Of a DNA stretch of 21,290 nucleotides, positions 8,956 through 14,496 are shown in pieces; position 1 is the stretch's first letter, and each line of letters begins with the position of its first letter. The translations under genes and the position numbers were made by a program. The DNA comes from JBBAAP01 sp043808305 (GTDB lineage Bacteria > Planctomycetota > MHYJ01 > JACQXL01). The stretch lies in contig JAZDFB010000062.1 of assembly GCA_043808305.1 (NCBI GenBank), forward strand, positions 1 through 21,290. Reading direction: 5' to 3'. The notes below the pieces were generated by a model. It saw only the letters and a list, made by a program, of their open reading frames with translations. It was not told the DNA's origin and made no database searches.

Positions 8956-9310
8956 TCAGTTAGTAAAATCAGGGCGCAGGCAGCCTAAGTACAAATCCAA
9001 ATCACCGGTTCTTGACAAATGCCCTCAAAAACGCGGCGTTTGCCTGATTGTCAAAACAATGACTCCCAAGAAACCTAACTCGGCTTTGAGAAAAGTTGCC
9101 CGGGTCAGGCTATCCAATAATAAAGAAGTCACGGTTTATATTCCGGGCGAAGGGCACAACTTACAGGAACACTCGATTGTTATGGTTAGGGGCGGGCGCG
9201 TCAGGGATTTGCCCGGCGTTCGCTACCACGTGCTCAGGGGCAAGCTTGACTGCAGCGGCGTGGAAGGCCGCAAGAAAAGCCGATCCCGGTACGGAACTAA
9301 ATCTAAGTAA
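8942..9310 (+). CDS. rpsL: Small ribosomal subunit protein uS12
   Basis: This is the decoding-centre protein S12 of the 30S subunit. The 122-residue product starts MPTINQLVKSGR and contains CPQKRGVC, TPKKPNSALRKVARVRL and the PGEGHNLQEHS...RGGRVRDLPGVRYHVLRG loop. The lysine of TPKKPNS and the GGRVRDLP loop, where streptomycin-resistance changes usually arise, look like the sensitive wild type apart from K-to-R in GRVRDLP. AGGAGG (8927-8932) lies 9 bases before the ATG and inside rpoC. The gene overlaps rpoC by 14 bases, joining the rpoBC and str operons into one unit. rpsG begins 19 bases after the stop. Confidence 0.98.
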   Translation: MPTINQLVKSGRRQPKYKSKSPVLDKCPQKRGVCLIVKTMTPKKPNSALRKVARVRLSNNKEVTVYIPGEGHNLQEHSIVMVRGGRVRDLPGVRYHVLRGKLDCSGVEGRKKSRSRYGTKSK

Positions 9311-9329
9311 AGCGAGGTAAAGATTAATT

Positions 9330-9815
9330 ATGCCTAAGAAATTCAAATCATTCGAACATCTGCTCAAGCCGGATCCTAAATTCAATAATAAAGCCATCGG
9401 CCGTTTCATCAATTGCATTATGCAGGAAGGCAAGAAAAGCACCGCCCAGCGCAATTTCTACGGCGCTTTGGACATCATTCAGAAGAAAATAACCGATCTT
9501 CCGCCGATTGAGGTGTTCAACAAAGCGCTGGATAACGTCAAGCCGGCTATGGAAGTTCGTTCCAAGCGCATCGGCGGCGCCACCTACCAGGTGCCCGTGC
9601 CGGTGCCGTCAAAACGCCAGTCATCTTTGGCGGTGCGCTGGATTATCACGGCTGTCCGCAAGAAGAAAGGCAAGCCTTTCAGCGTCAAGCTGGCCGATGA
9701 GATTATGGCCGCCTATAAGAACGAAGGCGAAGCTATCGGCATCAAAATAAACGTCCATAAGATGGCCGAGGCTAACAGGGCATTTGCCCATTTCGCCTGG
9801 TCAATAAAGAGATAA
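9330..9815 (+). CDS. rpsG: Small ribosomal subunit protein uS7
   Basis: S7 nucleates assembly of the 30S head domain and contacts tRNA at the exit site. The product has 161 residues, close to the usual 155-160. Diagnostic text includes FNNKAIGRFINCIMQEGKKSTA, VKPAMEVRSKRIGGATYQVPV, SLAVRWI and the C-terminal HKMAEANRAFAHFAW. A weak Shine-Dalgarno site, GAGG (9314-9317), lies 12 bases before the ATG. It is the last gene of the compact rplL-rpoB-rpoC-rpsL-rpsG run; a 222-base gap with palindromic repeats separates it from the EF-G gene. Confidence 0.97.
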   Translation: MPKKFKSFEHLLKPDPKFNNKAIGRFINCIMQEGKKSTAQRNFYGALDIIQKKITDLPPIEVFNKALDNVKPAMEVRSKRIGGATYQVPVPVPSKRQSSLAVRWIITAVRKKKGKPFSVKLADEIMAAYKNEGEAIGIKINVHKMAEANRAFAHFAWSIKR

Positions 9816-9852
9816 CGCGTCCTCCGCAAAGACTTGCCCCGAATACCTCTTT

Positions 9853-9933
9853 GTACTCTGGCAGTTTGAGCGTAGCGAATTACTGCCAGGTATAGTCGGC
9901 TGTAACTCACTACGTTCTAACAGCCGAACTATA
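9853..9933. repeat. Bipartite palindromic repeat element (intergenic copy, rpsG-EF-G gap)
   Basis: Two hairpins stand side by side. The first pairs CTGGCAGT (9858-9865) with ACTGCCAG (9882-9889). The second pairs TATAGT-CGGCTGT (9891-9903) with ACAGCCG-A-ACTATA (9920-9933), 13 pairs with one bulged A. Both 16-base loops carry a related core (AGCGTAGCGA-type on one strand, AACTCACTACGTTC on the other). The left end GTACTC(T)GGCAGTTTG (9853-9868) and right end CAGCCGAACTATA (9921-9933) recur inside trmD at 13435-13491. No T-run follows, so it is not an obvious terminator, though it could act as a transcript-end stabiliser. Confidence 0.75.
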
Positions 9934-10000
9934 TACGGATTAAACTGATTTAACGGATATCAGCTTACTCACATTGCAAACCTAAATATTGCTTCTTAAT

Positions 10001-10027
10001 TTGACATACGCATATTCCTTTGCTAAT
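10001..10027 (+). promoter_or_regulatory. Possible promoter of the EF-G gene
   Basis: A perfect TTGACA (10001-10006) lies 15 bases before GCTAAT (10022-10027). The spacing is short and the -10 is imperfect. If used, transcription would start about 4-5 bases before the ATG at 10038, giving an almost leaderless message. This fits the absence of a Shine-Dalgarno sequence there. Confidence 0.35.
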
Positions 10028-10037
10028 CTGCCAGTTT

Positions 10038-12146
10038 ATGAACCTTAATCTGCTCAGGAATATCGGTATTATCGCCCACATAGACGCGGGCAAAACCACG
10101 CTGACCGAGCGTATCCTTTATTACACCGGCAAGGAATACAAAATCGGACAGGTCGACGACGGCACCGCCACCATGGACTGGATGGAAGAAGAGCGCCAGC
10201 GCGGCATCACCATCACCTCGGCCACGACTACCTGTTACTGGACGCCGGTTTTGTTCAAGGCGCCTGACATCGGGCAAGACCGCAGTCAGTCCCGCACTTA
10301 TGCGGGGCAATACCGCATTAATATCATCGATACCCCGGGCCATGTGGATTTCACGGCCGAGGTCGAGCGCTCCCTGCGCGTTCTGGACGGCGCCATCGGC
10401 GTGTTTTGCGGCGTGGGCGGCGTCGAGGCCCAATCCGAAACCGTTTGGCATCAGGCCAACCGCTACAGCGTCCCGCGCATTGCCTTTGTCAATAAGCTTG
10501 ACCGGGTCGGCTCTGATTTCTTCTCCGTGGTCAGGCAGATGCAGGCCAAACTTCAGACTATTCCCTGCCCGGTCCAGATTCCCCTTGGCAAGGAAAGCGA
10601 TTTCACCGGTGTGATAGACCTGGTCCAGATGAAAGCGATTATTTTTAACGGCGATGGCGATGACCAATCCGAAGACGCTGGATATACAGTCGAAGAAATA
10701 CCGGCCGACTGCCTGGCCCAGGCCAAATCCGCCCGCGAGAATATGGTTATGCTTCTGGCCGATAAAGTCGAATCCCTGGTGGATGCCTGCCTCACCGGTG
10801 AATACCTCGGCCCGGATAAACTAATGCCGGCATTGCGGCAGGCTGTCCTGACCGGCAAACTTACGCCGGTCTATTGCGGTTCTGCTATCAGGAATATCGG
10901 CATCCAGCCGCTTCTCGACGCCATCTGCTACCTGCTTCCGGCGCCGCCCGACATCAAAGTTGCCCGGGGATTTGACCCCGCATCGCATAAGCCGCTGGAA
11001 CGCCGGCTGGTTGCTTCCGAGGCTGTCTCGGCGCTGGCATTTAAGTCCATGACCGACCAGTATGGCGAGCTCAACTACCTGCGGATATACTCCGGCAAGC
11101 TGTCCGAAGGGCTGGCCCTGTTCAACCCGCGCAACGCCAGGAAGGAACGTATCAGCAAGATGTTCCTGATGCACTCCAACGAGCGCCAGCAGATAAAGGA
11201 AGCCGAGGCCGGCGAAATCGTCGCCGTTATCGGGCTCAAAAACACCGCCACCGGCGATACGCTCTGCGACAAAGACAAGCCCATTATCTATGAAAAGATA
11301 TCCTTTCCCCAGACCGTAGTCTCGATGGCGATAGAGCCCAAATCGTCCGGCGACCGCGACAAGCTAATTGAAGCGATTAACAAACTGGCCCACGACGACC
11401 CCACCCTGCAGGTCAAGTCCGATGAGGAAACCGGCCAGTTGATTATTTCCGGCATGGGCGAACTGCACCTGGAAATCATCAAGAACCGGATAACCCGCGA
11501 TTTCAATATCCCGGCCAACGTCGGCGAGCCGCGCGTCGCCTATAAGGAAACCATCACCCAGCCGGCCGAAGGCCAGGCCGAATTCAACCGGCAGGTCGGC
11601 GAAAAACAGCATTACGCCAAAGTAGTCGTCCGTGTCGAGCCTGACCGGACCGCTTTACGGCCGACCATTATCTGCCAACCGATACCCAACAAAGTCCCGG
11701 TCCAGTTCATCAACGCCGTCCAAGACGGACTGGCCGGCAGCGTTATGTCCGGCGAAGTGGCCGGCTACCCGCTGATATATCTCAAGATTACCCTGACAGA
11801 CGGCGCGTTTGTTTCGGCTTCATCGTCCGAGGTCGCCTTCCAGGCCGCCGGCGCAATGGCATTGAAAGATGCTCTGTCTAAAACCAAAGGTGTGGTGCTC
11901 GAACCGATAATGAAATTCGATATCGTTGTGCCAGAGGAATATATGGGAGAGGTCATCCAGGACCTCAACAAGCGCCGGGCTGTCATAGAAGAGGTCGATT
12001 CTACCACCACCACCAAGATAATCAAGGGCAAGATACCCATAGCCCAGACCTTTGGTTATGCCACTGCATTGCGCTCATTGACCAGCGGCCGCGGCTCGCA
12101 CTCGCTCGAACCGGCCGAATACCGCCCCGTTGAAACGTATAGATAA
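10038..12146 (+). CDS. fusA: Translation elongation factor G, EF-G2-like (spd/mtEFG2 type)
   Basis: This 702-residue translational GTPase has the EF-G domain order. The P-loop is AHIDAGKT (13-20), switch I contains EERQRGITIT, switch II is DTPGHVDF with the GTPase His102, and NKLD follows. Domains II-V are complete, ending FGYATALRSLTSGRG. The ATG at 10038 fits the family start (MNLNLLRNIGIIAHIDAGKT); an in-frame ATG six codons upstream is less likely. Two features are odd. Residues about 71-91 form an extra segment between the switch I strand and RINIIDTPG, encoded by two hairpins. In domain IV, the usual GGRGQYG loop reads GEKQHYA (521-527) and the usual SYHDVDSSE loop reads AFVSASSSE, so the conserved His is Val592. 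GEKQH recalls the GDKRH of human mitochondrial EF-G2, a ribosome-recycling factor. Position after rpsL-rpsG is canonical for fusA, so a translocase role remains possible. No tuf follows. Confidence 0.9.
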   Translation: MNLNLLRNIGIIAHIDAGKTTLTERILYYTGKEYKIGQVDDGTATMDWMEEERQRGITITSATTTCYWTPVLFKAPDIGQDRSQSRTYAGQYRINIIDTPGHVDFTAEVERSLRVLDGAIGVFCGVGGVEAQSETVWHQANRYSVPRIAFVNKLDRVGSDFFSVVRQMQAKLQTIPCPVQIPLGKESDFTGVIDLVQMKAIIFNGDGDDQSEDAGYTVEEIPADCLAQAKSARENMVMLLADKVESLVDACLTGEYLGPDKLMPALRQAVLTGKLTPVYCGSAIRNIGIQPLLDAICYLLPAPPDIKVARGFDPASHKPLERRLVASEAVSALAFKSMTDQYGELNYLRIYSGKLSEGLALFNPRNARKERISKMFLMHSNERQQIKEAEAGEIVAVIGLKNTATGDTLCDKDKPIIYEKISFPQTVVSMAIEPKSSGDRDKLIEAINKLAHDDPTLQVKSDEETGQLIISGMGELHLEIIKNRITRDFNIPANVGEPRVAYKETITQPAEGQAEFNRQVGEKQHYAKVVVRVEPDRTALRPTIICQPIPNKVPVQFINAVQDGLAGSVMSGEVAGYPLIYLKITLTDGAFVSASSSEVAFQAAGAMALKDALSKTKGVVLEPIMKFDIVVPEEYMGEVIQDLNKRRAVIEEVDSTTTTKIIKGKIPIAQTFGYATALRSLTSGRGSHSLEPAEYRPVETYR
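10264..10306. repeat. Twin hairpins inside the EF-G gene (in-frame extra segment)
   Basis: CTGAC (10264-10268) pairs with GTCAG (10285-10289), with an inner CGG/CCG step. Directly after it, CCCGCA (10291-10296) pairs with TGCGGG (10301-10306) around CTTA. The two hairpins coincide with EF-G residues of about 76-90, which have no counterpart in E. coli EF-G. The two-hairpin layout is like the 9853-9933 element, but I see no shared sequence with it. Confidence 0.5.
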
Positions 12147-12183
12147 GAAATTCTTTGTGTTCTTTTTGGTTGTATTAATAACT

Positions 12184-12220
12184 TATAATTTTTGTATTAT
12201 TCGTGTTGATCCGTGGCTAA
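12184..12220 (+). promoter_or_regulatory. Perfect -10 box and a repeat-like motif before the flavoprotein gene
   Basis: TATAAT (12184-12189) is a perfect -10 box, but the best upstream partner (TTGGTT at 12166-12171) is too close, so a promoter is only possible. Just after it, CGTGTTGATCCGTGGCTAA (12202-12220) resembles the motif near 15561-15580 and looks like a dispersed repeat remnant. The remainder of the 132-base gap is AT-rich with nothing else evident. Confidence 0.28.
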
Positions 12221-12278
12221 AAGTCTTAAATTAAATGAATATTCAGTGTTTTCAGTGGTTTAGTATGAAGGATTTCAT

Positions 12279-13007
12279 ATGAACATAGTCATCATAAACG
12301 GCAGTCCCAAAGGAGCCCGCGGGAACACCTATTTTATGGCTGACGCCTTTGCCCAAGGCGCCCGCGACGCCGGCGCCGAGATAGAGATTATTAGTTTAGC
12401 TAGCAAAAATATCAAGCACTGCCTGGGCTGTTACGACTGTTGGATCCGGACTCCCGGCGTCTGCTCAATAAATGACGATATGGCTGGCGTGCTCGAAAAG
12501 ATAAAGACTGCCGATGTCCTCGGCTATGCCACGCCGCTTTATGTCGATAACGTCACCGGATTGATGAAGAACTTTATGGACCGGACCATACCCGTACTTG
12601 ACCCGCACTTCAGCAAGGATTCAGGCGGCGAGTGCATACATTCCGGCGTCTGGGGCAAAGCCCCGCCCAGAATACTGGTTATCTCCAACAGCGGGTTCCC
12701 CGAACAGAGCCATTTCCAGGTGCTGAAACTCCTGTTCCGGCGCATCGCCCGCAATATGGGTTCGGAGGTGGTTGCCGAGATATACCGCCCCGGCGGCGCC
12801 ATCCTGACCAGCCATCCATTGATACTCAAACCGTTGATATGGAAATATAAAGGCCTGCTCAAGCAGGCCGGCCGCGAATTCGTCCAGACCGGCCGGATAT
12901 CTGCCCAGACAACGGCAGAGCTGGAAAAGCCTATAATCTCGGACGAAACTTATATCAAAGGCGCCAACGAAAGTTTCGACAAGGCCATCTCCCGCCGGGG
13001 GTCTTAG
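12279..13007 (+). CDS. Iron-sulfur flavoprotein / NAD(P)H-dependent FMN reductase family protein
   Basis: The 242-residue product is a flavodoxin-fold oxidoreductase. It starts MNIVIINGSPKGARGNT, the FMN phosphate-binding loop of the NADPH-dependent FMN reductase family. Cys48, Cys51, Cys54 and Cys62 form CX2CX2CX7C, the compact cysteine motif of iron-sulfur flavoproteins that bind a 4Fe-4S cluster. YATPLYVDNVTGLMKNFMDR is the usual second flavin-contact region. No signal peptide or membrane segment is apparent, so it is probably cytoplasmic. AAGGA (12268-12272) lies 6 bases before the ATG. It sits between EF-G and trmD, an unrelated function in a translation cluster; it may just be co-transcribed. 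Physiological partner and substrate cannot be told from sequence. Its TAG stop lies within a palindrome arm. Confidence 0.85.
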   Translation: MNIVIINGSPKGARGNTYFMADAFAQGARDAGAEIEIISLASKNIKHCLGCYDCWIRTPGVCSINDDMAGVLEKIKTADVLGYATPLYVDNVTGLMKNFMDRTIPVLDPHFSKDSGGECIHSGVWGKAPPRILVISNSGFPEQSHFQVLKLLFRRIARNMGSEVVAEIYRPGGAILTSHPLILKPLIWKYKGLLKQAGREFVQTGRISAQTTAELEKPIISDETYIKGANESFDKAISRRGS

Positions 13008-13040
13008 TATCAGTACGTCGTTGCATACCTACTGCCACTA
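13005..13040. repeat. Degenerate palindrome overlapping the flavoprotein stop codon
   Basis: TAGTATCAGTA (13005-13015) pairs with TACTGCCACTA (13030-13040) except at two positions. The right arm, as ACTGCCACTAACAGAT (13031-13046), matches 13157-13172 at 15 of 16 bases, so it looks like a decayed copy of the ACTGCCA hairpin family. The first three bases of the left arm are the flavoprotein TAG stop. Confidence 0.5.
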
Positions 13041-13073
13041 ACAGATACGGGTTTATTTCTTTTAATAAGAATC

Positions 13074-13101
13074 TTGACATCAATGCCACTATAATTACAA
13101 T
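13074..13101 (+). promoter_or_regulatory. Sigma-70 type promoter of trmD-rplS-(ruvB)
   Basis: A perfect -35 TTGACA (13074-13079) and -10 TACAAT (13096-13101, one mismatch) are separated by 16 bases. Transcription would start near 13108, placing the two palindromes at 13111-13127 and 13133-13164 in the 5' leader of the trmD message. Confidence 0.6.
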
Positions 13102-13110
13102 ACCTTGTTC

Positions 13111-13127
13111 CCTGAACCTTGTTCAGG
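13111..13127. repeat. Short perfect hairpin in the trmD leader
   Basis: CCTGAAC (13111-13117) and GTTCAGG (13121-13127) form a perfect 7-pair stem around CTT. The text resembles CTGAAC/GTTCAG interspersed hairpins that I recall from several bacterial genomes. It lies directly downstream of the predicted trmD transcription start. Confidence 0.55.
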
Positions 13128-13132
13128 ATAAC

Positions 13133-13164
13133 GTGGCAGTAACTCGCTTCGCTCGAACTGCCAC
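13133..13164. repeat. Palindromic repeat, inverted copy of the 9858-9889 hairpin
   Basis: GTGGCAGT (13133-13140) pairs with ACTGCCAC (13157-13164) around a 16-base loop. The reverse complement of 9858-9889 matches this hairpin at about 27 of 31 positions, loop included (core CTCGCTTCGCTCG here). It is therefore a second intergenic copy of the first half of the bipartite element, in the opposite orientation, and lies 20 bases before the trmD start codon. Confidence 0.7.
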
Positions 13165-13184
13165 TAACCGATGAGCCTATAGGT

Positions 13185-13922
13185 ATGCTTATTGACGTAG
13201 TTACTATTTTCCCGGAGATGTTTGAGCGGTTTGTCGGAACGAGTATTGTCGGGCGGGCGCAGGAAAAGGGTCTGGTTAAGATTACCCTGCACGACCTGCG
13301 CGATTTTACGACGGATAAGCACAATAAGGTTGATGATAAGCCGTTCGGCGGCGGGCCGGGGATGGTCTTGATGGTCGAGCCTGTCGCACGGGCTATGGCA
13401 TTTTTGAAGAAACCCGGCGGTAAAGGCCGCGCCCGTACTCCGGCAGTTTGTCCAACTGCCGAAGTACAACTTCACAGGCAGCCGAACTATAAGGCCAAAG
13501 CGCATAACATACTGCTTTCGCCCCGGGGCAGGCGGTTTAACCAGGAGGTGGCTCAGGAGCTGGCCAGCAAGGGCCGGCTGGTAATGCTCTGCGGGCATTA
13601 TGAAGGGTTCGACCAGCGGGTTAACGAGATTGCCGACTTCGATGAGATATCGGTGGGTGATTTCGTGACCAGTGGCGGCGAGACGCCGGCGATGGTGCTT
13701 ATTGACGCGGTGGTCCGGCTGATTCCGGGTGTGCTGGGTAATGCCCGGTCGCTTAAGGAGGAATCTTTCGCGGACGGCAAGATGCTGGAATACCCGCAAT
13801 ATACCCGTCCCAGGATTTATAAAGGTTTAAAGGTGCCCGAGGTGCTTATCTCGGGTAACCATAAAGAAATAGCGAAGTGGCGCGCTTTGCACCGCAAAGA
13901 GCGCAAAGGACGCAAAGAATAA
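13185..13922 (+). CDS. trmD: tRNA (guanine-N1-)-methyltransferase TrmD with repeat-derived segments
   Basis: TrmD methylates G37 of tRNAs with S-adenosylmethionine, preventing +1 frameshifting. The 245-residue product has IDVVTIFPEMF, RDFTTDKHNKVDDKPFGGGPGM, the SPOUT knot text LLSPRGRRF, MLCGHYEGFDQRV, SVGDFVTSGGETPAMVLIDAVVRLIPGVLG, and EYPQYTRP...GNHKEIAKW. E. coli Asp169 aligns with Glu in KEESFADG; I believe other TrmD proteins also have Glu here, but could not check. Two segments are unusual. Residues about 84-103 (RTPAVCPTAEVQLHRQPNYK) are encoded by a palindromic element and replace a short loop before the knot. The C-terminus, HRKERKGRKE, is encoded by a 9-base tandem repeat and ends about 25-30 residues short of E. 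coli TrmD. There is no clear Shine-Dalgarno sequence. rplS follows after 16 bases. Confidence 0.95.
   Translation: MLIDVVTIFPEMFERFVGTSIVGRAQEKGLVKITLHDLRDFTTDKHNKVDDKPFGGGPGMVLMVEPVARAMAFLKKPGGKGRARTPAVCPTAEVQLHRQPNYKAKAHNILLSPRGRRFNQEVAQELASKGRLVMLCGHYEGFDQRVNEIADFDEISVGDFVTSGGETPAMVLIDAVVRLIPGVLGNARSLKEESFADGKMLEYPQYTRPRIYKGLKVPEVLISGNHKEIAKWRALHRKERKGRKE
13435..13491. repeat. Palindromic repeat element inserted in frame within trmD
   Basis: The left end GTACTCCGGCAGTTTG (13435-13450) matches 9853-9868 at 15 of 16 bases, and the right end CAGCCGAACTATA (13479-13491) is identical to 9921-9933. Internally CGGCAGTT (13441-13448) pairs perfectly with AACTGCCG (13454-13461), and GAAGT (13461-13465) with ACTTC (13469-13473). 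The element is 57 bases, a multiple of three, and has no stop codon in the trmD frame. It accounts for nearly all of the roughly 20 residues by which this TrmD loop exceeds that of E. coli. Confidence 0.8.
13893..13919. repeat. Three 9-base tandem repeats forming the trmD 3' end
   Basis: CGCAAAG recurs at 13893, 13902 and 13911 with an exact 9-base period (units CGCAAAGAG, CGCAAAGGA, CGCAAAGAA). In the trmD frame it encodes RKE-RKG-RKE. CTTTGC (13885-13890) can pair with GCAAAG (13894-13899). This resembles CGCAAAG-type dispersed repeats that I recall from intergenic regions of other bacteria. Confidence 0.7.
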
Positions 13923-13938
13923 GAAAGGAACTAATTAT

Positions 13939-14445
13939 ATGAGTATCAGCATCCAACAGTTGCAACAGGAAGGGTTAAAGAAAGGCCGGGGCAAGAATTT
14001 CCAGGTGGGCGACACGGTTGATGTCCACGTGAAGATTAAGGAAGGCGACCGGGAAAGAATCCAGGTATTCACGGGCGTGGTTATCGGGCGCAAGGGCAGC
14101 GGTATCGGCGAGACATTTACGGTCCGCCGGCTTGTTCAGGGCGAGGGCGTGGAACGGGTATTTCCGATTAATGCGCCGGTGGTGGCCAGCATCGTGGTTA
14201 AGAGCAAGGGTAAGGTCCGCCGGGCGAAATTGCATTACCTGAGAAGCCGGGTGGGTAAGTCGGCCCGGGTCAGGGAACTTCTGGGCATTATCCCGGGCGC
14301 TGAGGAACTGGAAGCCGAGACCAAGTCGGAGTCCAAGACCGAGACTGTCGCGGCGGATGCCAAGCCAGAGTCTAAGTCAGAGCCCAAAGTTGAATCAAAA
14401 CCGGAAAATAAGGCTGAACATAAAGAAGAGCAAAAAAAAGCATAG
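13939..14445 (+). CDS. rplS: Large ribosomal subunit protein bL19 with charged C-terminal tail
   Basis: L19 lies at the 30S-50S interface. Residues 1-118 are a normal L19: GRGKNFQVGDTVDVHVKI, RIQVFTGVVIGRKGSGIGETFTVRR, GVERVFPINAP, and the RRAKLHYLRSRVGKSARV end. Residues about 119-168 form a tail rich in Lys, Glu and Ser (KSESK, KPESKSEPKVESKPENK), probably disordered, making it about 50 residues longer than E. coli L19. AAAGGAA (13924-13930) sits 8 bases before the ATG. It follows trmD by 16 bases, the conserved trmD-rplS pairing, but rpsP and rimM are absent. Its TAG stop is the first part of an 11-pair palindrome arm. Confidence 0.96.
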   Translation: MSISIQQLQQEGLKKGRGKNFQVGDTVDVHVKIKEGDRERIQVFTGVVIGRKGSGIGETFTVRRLVQGEGVERVFPINAPVVASIVVKSKGKVRRAKLHYLRSRVGKSARVRELLGIIPGAEELEAETKSESKTETVAADAKPESKSEPKVESKPENKAEHKEEQKKA

Positions 14446-14486
14446 AGCATAGAATTAGACTTGTATGATTAACACTCTATGCTCTA
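14443..14486. repeat. Palindrome starting at the rplS stop codon
   Basis: TAGAGCATAGA (14443-14453) pairs perfectly with TCTATGCTCTA (14476-14486) around a 22-base loop. The first three bases are the rplS stop. There is no T-run afterwards, only 10 bases before the ruvB ATG, so it is more likely a repeat element or RNA-stability hairpin than a terminator. Confidence 0.7.
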
Positions 14487-14496
14487 AGCTAACACC

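Noticed and set aside
9858..9889. Rho-independent terminator after rpsG
   Set aside because: The hairpin has no T-run, a 16-base loop and related copies elsewhere. A repeat element is the better reading, although it could still slow polymerase.
13435..13491. Frameshift or assembly error as the cause of the odd TrmD segment
   Set aside because: The frame is intact on both sides, the segment is exactly 57 bases and its ends match a second site in the window. A repeat insertion explains it better.
9853..13491. CRISPR array
   Set aside because: The repeats are few, palindromic, irregularly spaced and in mixed orientation. There are no regular spacers and no cas genes.
13164..13799. Minus-strand open frame (211 codons) opposite trmD
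   Set aside because: It is a shadow of trmD. It crosses the repeat element and has no recognisable features.
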